Positions 28,636-37,368 of a DNA stretch of 64,000 nucleotides are shown here, in pieces. The notes below the pieces were generated by a model. The model worked only from the letters and a program-made list of their open reading frames with translations, had not been told where the DNA came from and made no database searches. Position numbers and translations under genes: made by a program. The first letter of the stretch is position 1. Each line of letters starts with the position of its first letter. The stretch is from Pseudomonadota bacterium (GTDB taxonomy: Bacteria; Pseudomonadota; Alphaproteobacteria; Rhizobiales; Rhizobiaceae): positions 1-64,000 of the forward strand of contig JAEWOP010000250.1 in the NCBI GenBank assembly GCA_023399635.1. The letters run 5' to 3'.

Positions 28636-29784
28636 ATGCCGGACGTGACGAAACAACAGGTTCTCGACTCCCTCACAAAGGTACGTGGGCCAGATCTGGA
28701 AAGCGATATTGTTGCCCTCGGCATGGTCTCCGACGTCTTCATCTCGGATAACAAGGTCTATTTCTCCATCACCGTTCCGGCGGAAAGAGCCAAGGAACTG
28801 GAGCCCTTGCGTGTTGCAGCAGAGCGCACCGTCAAATCCATACCTGGCGTGAAGGGTGCATTGGTGACGTTGACAGCCGATCGCAAGGCGGGGGCAGGGG
28901 GAGAAACAAACCGGCAGCCGCAGAAATCATCTCCGCCTGCCGCCCACGCTCATCCCCATCCCGCCCCACCTCGTCCGGCAAAGGTTGGCGTCCCGGGCGT
29001 TGGGGCCATCATCGCGGTCGCTTCGGGCAAGGGTGGTGTCGGCAAATCCACCACCGCAGTCAATCTCGCCCTCGGCCTGCAGGCGAACGGCTTGCGTGTG
29101 GGCATCCTGGATGCCGATATCTACGGCCCCTCCATTCCTCGGCTCCTGAAGATCTCGGGCCGTCCGCGGCAAATCGAAAACCGCATCATCGTGCCGATGG
29201 AAAACTATGGCTTGAAGGCCATGTCGATGGGATTCCTGGTGGACGAAGAAACTGCCATGATCTGGCGCGGCCCGATGGTCCAGTCTGCGCTCCTGCAGAT
29301 GTTGCGCGAAGTCGCCTGGGGTGATCTTGACGTGCTGGTTGTCGATATGCCGCCGGGAACTGGCGACGTACAATTGACCCTTGCGCAGCAGGTACCCTTG
29401 GCCGGTGCCGTGGTTGTTTCCACCCCGCAGGATCTCGCCCTCATCGACGCGCGCAAGGCGATCACGATGTTCGGTAAGGTTGAGGTGCCGCTGCTAGGGA
29501 TCATTGAGAACATGAGCTATTTCCTCGCCCCGGATACCGGAAAACGCTACGACATCTTCGGTCATGGCGGTGCACGTAGCGAGGCGGAGCGGATTGGCGT
29601 CCCCTTCCTCGGCGAGGTTCCGCTGACAATGGAAATCCGTCAAACTTCTGATATCGGCACACCGGTTGTGGTCTCCGACCCTGACGGAGCTGCAGCAAAA
29701 ATCTATCGTGAGATAGCTGCCAATGCCTGGGCGCAACTGCAGGGACGCACTGCCCGCCCAGCGCCTTCCATCATCTTCGAGTAG
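28636..29784 (+). CDS. mrp: Mrp/ApbC-type P-loop ATPase, Fe-S cluster carrier family
   Basis: This protein of about 382 residues has an N-terminal MIP18-like (DUF59) domain (KVRGPDLESDIVALGMV), a Pro/His-rich linker, and a ParA/MinD-type ATPase with the deviant Walker A motif ASGKGGVGKSTTAVNLALG near residues 124-142 and VVDMPPGTGDVQLTLAQ near residues 234-250. Family members carry or insert 4Fe-4S clusters. The CxxC pair normally after ENMSYF is replaced here by ENMSYFLAPDTGKRYDIFGH, with no cysteine. I recall this in other Rhizobiaceae. ATG 28636 has AGGAG at the right distance; the upstream TTG is rejected. Confidence 0.9.
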   Translation: MPDVTKQQVLDSLTKVRGPDLESDIVALGMVSDVFISDNKVYFSITVPAERAKELEPLRVAAERTVKSIPGVKGALVTLTADRKAGAGGETNRQPQKSSPPAAHAHPHPAPPRPAKVGVPGVGAIIAVASGKGGVGKSTTAVNLALGLQANGLRVGILDADIYGPSIPRLLKISGRPRQIENRIIVPMENYGLKAMSMGFLVDEETAMIWRGPMVQSALLQMLREVAWGDLDVLVVDMPPGTGDVQLTLAQQVPLAGAVVVSTPQDLALIDARKAITMFGKVEVPLLGIIENMSYFLAPDTGKRYDIFGHGGARSEAERIGVPFLGEVPLTMEIRQTSDIGTPVVVSDPDGAAAKIYREIAANAWAQLQGRTARPAPSIIFE

Positions 29785-29940
29785 GATTGTGTCGCCACTG
29801 GGCTCTGATCAAGCCGCCAATTTCCATCTGCACCCAAGCGCGTGGTTGAGCCCGACTTAGGAGTGATTCGACTGACATTTTTGTGACTTCGCCTTCTAGC
29901 AACGGTCGCGGCGCATCCTGTTAACCGACCATCAAGGTTA

Positions 29941-31152
29941 ATGATCGATTCTTCAGGGGTTGCTTACGTGTCCCCTGGAGTTGCCGTTTTGCGTATGTTT
30001 GGCGTCTTGAGTCGCAAGTCTCGCGTTCGTACCGACGCATGGATCGCGCCTGCAGTATTCGGTGTTGCGTGCTGGCTGGGCTTTCCCTCCAATGCCGCTC
30101 ATGGCGACCTTTCCGAGCTCCTTTCAGGCATGGATGCCAGCCAGAGGTGGCGCGTTGTCCTGACGCAGTCGCCTGCGGGCTCCATCCACTCCTCAGAGCT
30201 TGCCTTCCCGGACATGGAACGCGTCCTGCCAGGTGACGCCGGTATGGTTCTACCCGATGGCCGTGCGGTGGCTTTCATAGGAGGTTCTGCCTCGACAGAG
30301 GCGACGCCGGATGAGGATAGGGTCAATCGCAAGTCGAAGAAGGGACGCATTGTCTCGGTTGAGCCCATGCAGCCGCCAAAATCTTTCAGCGCTGGCTCCG
30401 TCCTTCAGCGCACCAGCGCGCTGACACTGCCAGTTGAAGCGAAGGACCAACTGACCGCCTTCGCCAAGCCCGGGCAGCAGGCAAGCGAGATCGAGCTTGC
30501 CGCGTTCTATTTCCGCAAGGACGAAGCGCCGGCGCCGGGAGTGTCTCCGATGATCGCAAGCCTGGTGACCAATGATCGTCCCGATGTGCTGGCAACCGCC
30601 TATGCGCCGCCCGAACCTGATTTTGCCCGCGAGTCCCCCTTCGATGCCATCTTGAAGAAGCCGGAGGCGGGGCGTTTCATCCCCCCGATATCATCGGACG
30701 ACCATGCCTGGGCCGCGACGCCGCTTCCCCCAGAGGCCTTCTCCGAGCGAGAACAGCAGTGCCTGGCTTCTGGCATCTACTTTGAAGCCCGCGGCGAATC
30801 CGCGCGGGGTCAGGCGGCTGTCGGGCAGGTGATTCTCAATCGCGTCCGCAACCCATCTTATCCGGGCACCATCTGCGATGTGGTCTACCAGAACAAAGAC
30901 TGGCGTAACCGCTGCCAGTTCTCTTTTGCCTGCGACAATATCCGCGACCGTATCCGCTCAGAATATCACTGGAAGATGGCTCGGGAAGTTGCCATGGCCG
31001 TCACTGCCGGGAAGATCTGGCTAAGCGAGGTCGGGTCCTCAACCCACTACCATGCAGTCTATGTCCGGCCCAAATGGGCAAAGACGATGAAGAAGGTTGG
31101 CCGCATCGGCTTGCATGTCTTCTATCGTACCTATGGCGGCGGCTGGAGCTGA
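29941..31152 (+). CDS. SleB-type cell wall hydrolase
   Basis: This protein of up to 403 residues has an N-terminal hydrophobic segment (IAPAVFGVACWLGF) that probably anchors or exports it. A long variable region follows, and then a C-terminal hydrolase_2 (SleB) domain at about residues 275-400: CLASGIYFEARGESARGQAA, VGQVILNRVRNPSYP and QFSFACD, with the predicted catalytic Glu in YFEARGE. SleB-type enzymes cleave peptidoglycan glycan strands. The start is either ATG 29941 or ATG 29995. It is monocistronic, with no terminator recognised. Confidence 0.84.
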   Translation: MIDSSGVAYVSPGVAVLRMFGVLSRKSRVRTDAWIAPAVFGVACWLGFPSNAAHGDLSELLSGMDASQRWRVVLTQSPAGSIHSSELAFPDMERVLPGDAGMVLPDGRAVAFIGGSASTEATPDEDRVNRKSKKGRIVSVEPMQPPKSFSAGSVLQRTSALTLPVEAKDQLTAFAKPGQQASEIELAAFYFRKDEAPAPGVSPMIASLVTNDRPDVLATAYAPPEPDFARESPFDAILKKPEAGRFIPPISSDDHAWAATPLPPEAFSEREQQCLASGIYFEARGESARGQAAVGQVILNRVRNPSYPGTICDVVYQNKDWRNRCQFSFACDNIRDRIRSEYHWKMAREVAMAVTAGKIWLSEVGSSTHYHAVYVRPKWAKTMKKVGRIGLHVFYRTYGGGWS

Positions 31153-31268
31153 CCTGCAGCTTTAACCCGAGCCGATTCTTTCAGAACTTTGCGACGAGCT
31201 TGGGCGCCGGCATCTAAGTCGCTGAAAAGTCTATCGGAATTGGAAGATGGACAAGGCTTTGGTATGCC

Positions 31269-31297
31269 TTGACTATGCAGGCGCTCAAAACTATGTT
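31269..31297 (+). promoter_or_regulatory. Candidate promoter of the atpIBEF'F operon
   Basis: TTGACT (31269-31274), a 17-base spacer and TATGTT (31292-31297) form a plausible sigma-70 promoter in the 262-base gap upstream of atpI. The remainder of 31153-31414 shows no gene. Confidence 0.45.
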
Positions 31298-31414
31298 GCG
31301 CCCGACTTGAAAACGGGCCGGAAGGCGCGAAATCCCTCGCTGTCAGCATGTTTCGGACGGATCGGACGGTCCAGAAGCCGTAGGATGCGGTGATATCGGT
31401 TAAGGGACTTGCGA

Positions 31415-31765
31415 ATGACGGATAATCGGGACGAGAGTCTGGAGCAGCGTCGTCGGCGCCTGTCTGCTGAACTGGCAGCTCGGGGCGTCGAGGAAGCGAC
31501 TGAGGCGAAGCGGGAAGCACAGAGCGAGGAAAGCCGTCGCGGGATGGCACTCGGTCTGAAGATCTCTTCGGAGTTCATTGCTGCCATCGCTGTTGGTGCC
31601 ATGCTCGGCTATTTTCTCGGTCTCGTTTGGCCGGCTTCGAAGCCATGGGGGCTGATCATACTGCTCCTGCTCGGCTTCTGCGCAGGCGTTCTGAACGTGC
31701 TTCGTGCGGTAGGCATGGTGGCTCCATCACCGCTTGCCGGCAAAGGCACGGGAAAAAGGAATTAG
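31415..31765 (+). CDS. atpI: ATP synthase protein I
   Basis: This 116-residue protein has a charged N-terminal half and two transmembrane helices (FIAAIAVGAMLGYFLGLVW and WGLIILLLLGFCAGVLNV). AtpI-type proteins assist assembly of the c-ring and magnesium uptake in some species, and are not part of the final enzyme. ATG 31415 has an AAGGGA Shine-Dalgarno 7 bases upstream; the TTG 6 bases earlier is rejected. It is the first gene of the Fo locus, 72 bases before atpB. Confidence 0.88.
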   Translation: MTDNRDESLEQRRRRLSAELAARGVEEATEAKREAQSEESRRGMALGLKISSEFIAAIAVGAMLGYFLGLVWPASKPWGLIILLLLGFCAGVLNVLRAVGMVAPSPLAGKGTGKRN

Positions 31766-31837
31766 GGTCCGCCTTCGGGCTGTCCTTGCAATGGAATACA
31801 AGGCGCGACCTGCGCGGCGAAGGAAAGAGGATAAGCG

Positions 31838-32590
31838 GTGGCTAACGATCCGACCCATCAGTTCCAGATCTCGAAGATCGTGCCGATCGAAATCGGCGGG
31901 ATGGATTTCTCTTTTACCAACGCCTCGCTCTTCATGGTTGCCACGGTCGCCTGTGCCGCCGGCTTCCTCTACTTTGCGACGTCGCAGCGCGGGCTGATCC
32001 CCGGCCGTGCGCAGTCCGTTGCCGAAATGTCCTACGAATTCATTGCGGGCATGTTGCGCGAAGGGGCCGGCAATGCCGGTATGAAGTTCTTCCCCCTGGT
32101 CTTCACGCTTTTCATGTTCGTGCTGACCGCCAACATGCTTGGCATGTTCCCTTACTTCTTCACGGTGACAAGCCAGATCATCGTCACCTTCGCGCTCGCG
32201 CTTTTGGTGATCGGCACTGTGGTCGTCTACGGTTTCTACAAGCACGGCCTGCACTTTCTCGGCGTCTTCGTCCCGAGCGGCGTTCCAGGTGTTCTCCTGC
32301 CGCTGGTTGTCGCGATCGAGATCATCTCCTTCCTGTCCCGTCCGATTTCGCTGTCGGTACGTCTTTTCGCCAACATGCTGGCTGGACACATCACGCTGAA
32401 GGTCTTCTCCGGCTTCGTTGCCTCGCTCGGCGCCTTGGGCGCGCTTGGCATCGGCGGAGCGATCCTGCCACTCATCATGACCGTCGCCCTGACGGGTCTC
32501 GAATTCCTCGTCGCCTTCCTTCAGGCCTACGTCTTTGCGGTGCTCACCTGCATGTACCTCAATGACGCGGTCCATCCGGGCGGCCACTAA
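31838..32590 (+). CDS. atpB: ATP synthase Fo subunit a
   Basis: Subunit a forms the two proton half-channels next to the c-ring. The 250-residue protein has about six membrane helices and the essential arginine in [20 protein letters not shown] near residues 170-189. The C-terminal helix [20 protein letters not shown] completes the family signature. The order atpI-atpB-atpE-atpF'-atpF with no F1 genes is typical of Rhizobiales and other alphaproteobacteria. Confidence 0.97.
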   Translation: MANDPTHQFQISKIVPIEIGGMDFSFTNASLFMVATVACAAGFLYFATSQRGLIPGRAQSVAEMSYEFIAGMLREGAGNAGMKFFPLVFTLFMFVLTANMLGMFPYFFTVTSQIIVTFALALLVIGTVVVYGFYKHGLHFLGVFVPSGVPGVLLPLVVAIEIISFLSRPISLSVRLFANMLAGHITLKVFSGFVASLGALGALGIGGAILPLIMTVALTGLEFLVAFLQAYVFAVLTCMYLNDAVHPGGH

Positions 32591-32658
32591 GGAATAACCA
32601 CATTGGCGTCCTGAGGCGTCAGTCATCAGCCGCAACAACCCATTCAAGGAGTTCTCAC

Positions 32659-32886
32659 ATGGAAGCGGAAGCATCAAAGTTCATCGGTGCAGGTCTGGCT
32701 TGCTTTGGTATGGCCGGTACGGCTCTCGGCCTCGGCAACATCTTCGGCAGCTACCTGTCGGGCGCCCTGCGCAACCCGTCTGCCGCTGACAGCCAGTTCG
32801 GCCGTCTGGTATTCGGCTTCGCCGTTACGGAAGCTCTGGGCATCTTCTCGCTGCTCGTAGCTCTCCTCCTCCTGTTCGCCGTCTAA
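32659..32886 (+). CDS. atpE: ATP synthase Fo subunit c
   Basis: This 75-residue hairpin of two membrane helices builds the rotating c-ring. The polar loop carries the conserved ALRNPSA near residues 36-42, and the proton-binding carboxylate is Glu58 (FAVTEALG), the usual Glu of alphaproteobacterial c-subunits. An AAGGAG Shine-Dalgarno precedes the ATG. It is normally made in large excess over the other subunits. Confidence 0.97.
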   Translation: MEAEASKFIGAGLACFGMAGTALGLGNIFGSYLSGALRNPSAADSQFGRLVFGFAVTEALGIFSLLVALLLLFAV

Positions 32887-32966
32887 TCTCGGCTTCGGGT
32901 TCTGGATCACGGCCGCCCGCGTGCGTGCCGTGATCCTTTGCATTTAGTATCCACCTGGAGGTGATG

Positions 32967-33593
32967 ATGTTCGTGACTTCGGCATTTGCGCAGACTGCGC
33001 CGGAAGCCACAGAGACGCTTGAAGCGCCAGGCACTGCGCCTGCGGGCGAAGTGCACACGGAAACCGGTGTCGCTCATGACGACGCTCACGCCACCGGGCC
33101 ATTCCCGCCCTTCGATGCTTCGACCTATCCGTCGCAGCTTCTGTGGCTGGTCATTACTTTCGGTCTCTTCTATCTGCTGATGCAGAAGGTTCTGGTTCCG
33201 CGGCTGGGAAGCATTCTCGAGCAGCGCCACGACCGGATCGCCCAGGATCTTGATGAAGCGTCCCGCTCCAAGGCTGAAGCTGACGCAGCAGTCGCGGCCT
33301 ATGAAAAGGAACTGGCAGAAGCTCGTTCCAAAGCCAATGTGATCGGCGAGACAGCACGCGAAGCGGCAAAGTCCAAGGCTGCTGCCGATCGCGCGACGAT
33401 CGAGGCGGAACTGGCACAAAAGCTTGCAGCGGCTGAAGCTCGGATCAGTGATATCAAGGCGCAGGCCTTTGCCCAGGTTGGTGCCATTGCCGAGGAAACC
33501 GCAGCTGCGATCGTGGATCAGTTGATCGGCCCCAAGGCCAATGCAGACGACATTAAGGCTGCCGTTGCCGCAGCATCTCCCAAGGAGGCCTGA
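32967..33593 (+). CDS. atpF': ATP synthase Fo subunit b'
   Basis: This is one of two non-identical peripheral-stalk subunits. The protein of about 208 residues has a variable N-terminal leader (MFVTSAFAQ), one membrane helix ([20 protein letters not shown]) and a long Ala/Glu/Lys-rich coiled coil. Three in-frame starts, GTG 32961, ATG 32964 and ATG 32967, are clustered; ATG 32967 is best spaced from GGAGG at 32957-32961. It is followed 3 bases later by the paralogous b subunit, a pairing known in photosynthetic bacteria and alphaproteobacteria. Confidence 0.93.
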   Translation: MFVTSAFAQTAPEATETLEAPGTAPAGEVHTETGVAHDDAHATGPFPPFDASTYPSQLLWLVITFGLFYLLMQKVLVPRLGSILEQRHDRIAQDLDEASRSKAEADAAVAAYEKELAEARSKANVIGETAREAAKSKAAADRATIEAELAQKLAAAEARISDIKAQAFAQVGAIAEETAAAIVDQLIGPKANADDIKAAVAAASPKEA

Positions 33594-33596
33594 TCC

Positions 33597-34082
33597 ATGG
33601 CTCTCGACGCAACCTTCTTCGCCCTTGTCGGCCTCATCCTCTTCTTCGTGCTCATCGCGTATCTGAAGGTTCCAGGCAAGATCGGAAAGTCGCTGGACGA
33701 ACGTGCAGGCAAGATCCGGGACGAACTGGCGGAGGCCAAGCGTCTTCGCGAGGAAGCCCAGCAACTGCTGGCCGAATACCAGCGCAAGCGTAAGGAAGCC
33801 GAAGCGGAAGCGGCGCAGATCGTTGCTGCAGCCGAGCGCGAAGCTTCCATGCTGACGGCGGAAGCCAAGCAGAAGACCGAAGAGTTCGTTGCCCGTCGCA
33901 ACGCGCTGTCCGAACAGAAGATCAAGCAGGCTGAAGCCGACGCAATTGCAGCAGTCCGTTCCGCGGCTGTCGATCTTGCGGTCGCAGCAGCCGAGAAGGT
34001 TATCGCCACCAAGGCCGATGCCGGCACGCAAGAAGCACTGTTCCGGGATTCTCTCGGCAAAGTGCAGTCGCGCCTGAATTGA
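33597..34082 (+). CDS. atpF: ATP synthase Fo subunit b
   Basis: This 161-residue peripheral-stalk subunit has an N-terminal helix (FFALVGLILFFVLIAYLKV) and a long charged coiled coil. It pairs with b' to hold F1 against rotation. The gene is the last of the Fo operon; a strong terminator follows within 60 bases. F1 genes (atpHAGDC) are absent from the window and are expected elsewhere. Confidence 0.96.
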   Translation: MALDATFFALVGLILFFVLIAYLKVPGKIGKSLDERAGKIRDELAEAKRLREEAQQLLAEYQRKRKEAEAEAAQIVAAAEREASMLTAEAKQKTEEFVARRNALSEQKIKQAEADAIAAVRSAAVDLAVAAAEKVIATKADAGTQEALFRDSLGKVQSRLN

Positions 34083-34104
34083 TTCCGTTCTATCGGAACA
34101 ACAA

Positions 34105-34136
34105 AATAGGGCCGCGCTAGACGCGGCCTTTTTGTT
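34105..34136 (+). terminator. Rho-independent terminator of the atp operon
   Basis: GGCCGCG (34110-34116) and CGCGGCC (34122-34128) form a 7-bp stem with a CTAGA loop and are followed by TTTTTGTT. It lies 28 bases after atpF and ends the Fo transcript. Confidence 0.9.
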
Positions 34137-34166
34137 GCCCTGCGTCTTCAGGACCATGTTGGGCGG

Positions 34167-34832
34167 CTACTGAGGGAGGTCGTCCTTCCGGAGCGGCCGG
34201 AAGCTCATGCGGTGCAGCAGGCAGGGCCCGTGCGCCTCGATACCCGCGCGATGCTGCGGCGTCGCGTAGCCCGCATGGCTGTTGAAGCCATAGAGCGGGA
34301 AGACCTGGTGAGCGCGCGTCATCATCCTGTCTCGCGTGACCTTGGCTATGATCGAGGCGGCGGCGATGGAGACAGACCGGGCGTCTCCCTGCACAACCGC
34401 CTTGCCTTGGCAGGAAAGCCCCGGGGGAACATCGCGACCATCGGTCAGAACATAGGCGGGGCTGACGGCAAGTCCGGCCACCGCGCGGCGCATGGCGTCG
34501 AGGCTCGCGCGAAGGATGTTGCGTTCATCGATATGGCGAGGACCAGAGGCCGCGATGGAGACCTCGGCGGTCGCCATGATGGCTTCGAACAGGTGTTCGC
34601 GCTGCGCCGCTGTTAGTTGCTTTGAATCATTCAGTCCCTGCGGAATATTGTCAGGGTCGAGGATGACTGCAGCTGCCACCACCGGTCCCGCCAGCGGCCC
34701 GCGGCCTGCTTCATCCGTACCCGCAACCGGCCAATGGCCAGCCTTCCTTGCGATCAGCTCGAGGCTGAAATCCGGGACAAGCGGAACCTCTTCAAAAAGA
34801 AGCGGAGAATCGGGGGACGTGCGAGACAACAT
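34167..34832 (-). CDS. rnhB: Ribonuclease HII
   Basis: RNase HII cuts RNA in RNA-DNA hybrids and single ribonucleotides in DNA. The protein of about 221 residues has the motif [20 protein letters not shown] near residues 38-57, with the catalytic Asp-Glu pair, LNDSKQL near residue 66, and the further acidic site DGRDVPPGL near residue 124. The open frame extends to 34988 through G+C-rich filler; ATG 34832 gives a family-like N-terminus. It is convergent to atpF and 168 bases downstream of the radical SAM gene, after that gene's terminator. Confidence 0.94.
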   Translation of the reverse strand: MLSRTSPDSPLLFEEVPLVPDFSLELIARKAGHWPVAGTDEAGRGPLAGPVVAAAVILDPDNIPQGLNDSKQLTAAQREHLFEAIMATAEVSIAASGPRHIDERNILRASLDAMRRAVAGLAVSPAYVLTDGRDVPPGLSCQGKAVVQGDARSVSIAAASIIAKVTRDRMMTRAHQVFPLYGFNSHAGYATPQHRAGIEAHGPCLLHRMSFRPLRKDDLPQ

Positions 34833-34959
34833 GGCGGCAGAATCGCACGCCCTCCCGATCTCCTGCAAGCCCCGGCACGCGTGATGCGGCACACTGTCCC
34901 GCCACGGGGAGGCGGGGCCGGGGCATTCCGGCGGCGGACGGAGGCGGCGTCCGGGCCGA

Positions 34960-34987
34960 AAACTGCCGGAGCGGTCATGCTCCGGCA
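34960..34987 (-). terminator. Terminator of the radical SAM gene
   Basis: TGCCGGAGC (34964-34972) and GCTCCGGCA (34979-34987) form a perfect 9-bp stem with a 6-base loop. On the minus strand the sequence continues GTTTTCGG. It lies 13 bases past the stop of the radical SAM gene and upstream of rnhB. Confidence 0.8.
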
Positions 34988-35000
34988 ATGGCTGTAAGGG

Positions 35001-36158
35001 TCAAAGCAGCGACAGCTGTATTCCGCCGCCGTCCGGCCGGATGAACAGATCGTCGCGAAGCGGCAGCCCGCGCCGGCCCATGCCCAACCGTTTGGTCGCC
35101 ATCTCGAAGCGACGGCCAATCTGCCAGGCATAGGGGCCGGAACCCTTCATGCGCTTGCTGAAGTCGGCGTCATAGTCCTTGCCGCCGCGCATGGAGCGCA
35201 CCAGCGACATCACGTGGCGATAGCGATCCGGATAGGCGCGCAGCAGCCAGTCGCGAAACAGAGGGCTCACCTCAAGTGGCAGCCGAAGCAGCACATAGCT
35301 CGCCTCGCTGGCACCGGCGGCGTGCCCAGCATCAAGAATGCGTTCCATCTCATGATCGTTGAGCGCTGGAATGATCGGGGCAACCATTACGGCGGTAGGT
35401 ATGCCCGCGTCAGTCAGCGTCTTGATGGCCTCCAGGCGCTTTGTCGGCGTCGAAGCCCGTGGCTCCATGGTGCGCGCCAGCTTGCGGTCCAGCGTTGTCA
35501 CGGAGATTCCGACTTTCACCAAACCCTTGGATGCCATGTCCGACAAAATGTCGATGTCGCGGGTGATCAAAGCGGACTTTGTGACGATCGCGACGGGATG
35601 ATTTGCCTTCTGCAGCACCTCGAGGATCTGCCGCATGAAGCGCCATTCTCGTTCGATCGGCTGGTAAGGATCTGTGTTGGTCCCGATCGCGATAGCGCGC
35701 ACCTTGTATTCCGGGCGGCTGAGCTCGCGCTCCAGAAGCTTCGGCACATCGGGCTTGGCAAACAGCTTGGCCTCGAAGTCCAGACCTGGCGACAGTCCCA
35801 TGAAGCTGTGTGTGGGGCGGGCAAAGCAGTAGATGCAGCCGTGCTCGCAACCGCGATAGGGGTTGATCGACCGGTCGAAGGAGATGTCGGGTGACTCATT
35901 GCGTGTGATGGCCGTTCGAGGCTTTTCCACCTGTACGTCCGTTTGGAACGAGGAAAGCTCCTCCAAAGTCTGCCAGCCGTCGTCAAAAACCTCACGGCGC
36001 TCCTGCTCGAAGCGGCCGCTGGGATTGAGACCCGCGCCTCGTCCGCGCCGCCGGTCCACATCGATCCGCAAGCCTGAGGAATCCACCAGTGCGTCGGCAA
36101 TATCAGCCGTATGAGCAGGCGCAAAAGCAACCTGCCGCAAATGAGACAGCTCGTTCAT
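35001..36158 (-). CDS. PA0069-family radical SAM protein (spore-photoproduct-lyase-like)
   Basis: This protein of about 385 residues has the radical SAM cluster motif CEHGCIYC (Cx3Cx2C) near residue 107, preceded by the family landmark SINPYRGCEHGC and followed by FARPTHSFMGLSPG. The barrel continues with VTKSALITRDIDIL and GISVTTLD. The family is related to spore photoproduct lyase, which repairs UV-damaged thymine dimers, but the substrate of PA0069-type proteins is not established. A TTG 36 bases upstream (36194) is in frame; ATG 36158 has GGAG at 7-8 bases and is preferred. A LexA box overlaps its promoter, supporting a DNA-damage role. Confidence 0.88.
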   Translation of the reverse strand: MNELSHLRQVAFAPAHTADIADALVDSSGLRIDVDRRRGRGAGLNPSGRFEQERREVFDDGWQTLEELSSFQTDVQVEKPRTAITRNESPDISFDRSINPYRGCEHGCIYCFARPTHSFMGLSPGLDFEAKLFAKPDVPKLLERELSRPEYKVRAIAIGTNTDPYQPIEREWRFMRQILEVLQKANHPVAIVTKSALITRDIDILSDMASKGLVKVGISVTTLDRKLARTMEPRASTPTKRLEAIKTLTDAGIPTAVMVAPIIPALNDHEMERILDAGHAAGASEASYVLLRLPLEVSPLFRDWLLRAYPDRYRHVMSLVRSMRGGKDYDADFSKRMKGSGPYAWQIGRRFEMATKRLGMGRRGLPLRDDLFIRPDGGGIQLSLL

Positions 36159-36201
36159 CTGGGGCTCCGTCAAGGGGATGATCCCCTTCACCAATGATCA
36201 A

Positions 36202-36234
36202 AACCTAGGACGGAAAAGAGAACAATGCAAGAAC
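36202..36234 (-). promoter_or_regulatory. Promoter with embedded LexA box upstream of the radical SAM gene
   Basis: GAAC (36220-36223), seven bases, then GAAC (36231-36234) is an exact alphaproteobacterial LexA box (GTTC-N7-GTTC on the minus strand). On that strand TTGCAT (36225-36230) and TAGGTT (36202-36207) with 17-base spacing form a plausible promoter, so LexA would cover the -35 element. The plus-strand gene starting at 36291 could also be affected. Confidence 0.72.
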
Positions 36235-36290
36235 AAAATGCAGACGTTCGGCTTGTGGAAATCGTTCCCGCAATGCGGTAGATGTGGGCC

Positions 36291-36809
36291 ATGCTGACAG
36301 TCGTCATGGAATGCCGCGATCAGGAGGCCGAGCTGGCGCAAACCCTTTCGGGTTTGGTGTCGGCAGCGGTTGAGGGCCTCGTCAGCGATGTTGTAATCCT
36401 CGACCTTGGCTCGTCGGACGGATCTGCAAGAGTTGCGGATGCTGCTGGCTGCCGCTTTCAGACGGAATGGCGGCTGGATGAAGTGCTTCGCTCGGTAAGG
36501 GGCGAGTGGCTTCTGCTTCTGGAGCCTGGTTCGCGTCTCCAGCCGGGCTGGATAGAGGAGGTGCTGGAGTACACGGCGCTGAACCAGAAGCCCGCAATCT
36601 TTTCGCTCGTGCGTCACCACCGCAGAACGCTGTTGCGGCGTATCGTCGAAACCGCGCCAGTGTTGGAGTGTGGCCTCTTATTATCCAGGCGGCAGGCGCT
36701 GGAGGCGGTCCGGCCGGGCATGGATCTGGCTAAACTCGCTCTTTGCATGAAGCCGGTCTCGCTGCGCAGTGAACTTGCGCCTTCACGGGCCGCCAGAGCC
36801 GGCGTCTGA
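36291..36809 (+). CDS. Family 2 glycosyltransferase-like protein, short
   Basis: This protein of about 172 residues has a GT-A fold start: LTVVMECRDQEAELAQTL (nucleotide-sugar-binding strand and helix) and VVILDLGSSDGSARVAD near residues 36-52, matching the DxxSxDGS pattern of GT2 enzymes. The later acceptor and metal DXD regions are not evident, and the protein ends soon after the core. It may be a truncated or non-catalytic transferase. The start is either 36282 or 36291, both ATG, with no strong Shine-Dalgarno. It is divergent from the radical SAM gene and convergent to moaB. Confidence 0.68.
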   Translation: MLTVVMECRDQEAELAQTLSGLVSAAVEGLVSDVVILDLGSSDGSARVADAAGCRFQTEWRLDEVLRSVRGEWLLLLEPGSRLQPGWIEEVLEYTALNQKPAIFSLVRHHRRTLLRRIVETAPVLECGLLLSRRQALEAVRPGMDLAKLALCMKPVSLRSELAPSRAARAGV

Positions 36810-36819
36810 GGTTACGGGT

Positions 36820-37368
36820 CTAGCTTCCGCTACGCCGTAGATGCTCGTCGAGCCTCGGCATGATTTCAATGAAGTTGCAGGGCATGTGCCGGTAATCGAG
36901 CTGTGCGGCGAGAATGCCATCCCAGGCGTCCTTGCAGGCGCCGGGCGAGCCAGGGAGGACGAAGATGAAGGTCGCGTTCGCCACCCCACCCGTTGCTCGC
37001 GATTGGATCGTCGATGTCCCGATCTTGTCGTAGGAGATGCGATGGAAGACCTCGGAAAAGCCCTCCATCCGCTTCTCGAATAGCGGCTCCAGAGCCTCGG
37101 GCGTGACGTCCCGGCCAGTAAACCCGGTGCCCCCGGTGGTGATCACGACATCGATCTCCGGATCAAGCGCCCACGACCGCACCTGGTCCACAATCTGTTC
37201 CCTGTCGTCCTTCACGATGGCGCGAGCCTTCAAGTGATGGCCTGCTTTGGCGATGCGATCCACAAGCGTGTCGCCGGATTTGTCCGTCTCGGGTGTGCGC
37301 GTGTCGGAAACCGTCAGGACGGCGATGCCAACCGGTATGAAGGGACGGCTTTCATCCAGGCGGTTCAT
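36820..37368 (-). CDS. moaB: Molybdenum cofactor biosynthesis protein B
   Basis: MoaB-type proteins resemble MogA/MoeA in binding or adenylating molybdopterin. The 182-residue protein has the TTGGTGFTGRDVTPEAL signature near residues 79-95 and a SYDKIGTSTIQSRATGG segment near residues 109-125. Other moa or moe genes are not in the window. Its first 4 bases overlap the ispE stop, so it is read from the TPR-ispE-moaB transcript, an apparently unrelated functional grouping. Confidence 0.9.
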   Translation of the reverse strand: MNRLDESRPFIPVGIAVLTVSDTRTPETDKSGDTLVDRIAKAGHHLKARAIVKDDREQIVDQVRSWALDPEIDVVITTGGTGFTGRDVTPEALEPLFEKRMEGFSEVFHRISYDKIGTSTIQSRATGGVANATFIFVLPGSPGACKDAWDGILAAQLDYRHMPCNFIEIMPRLDEHLRRSGS

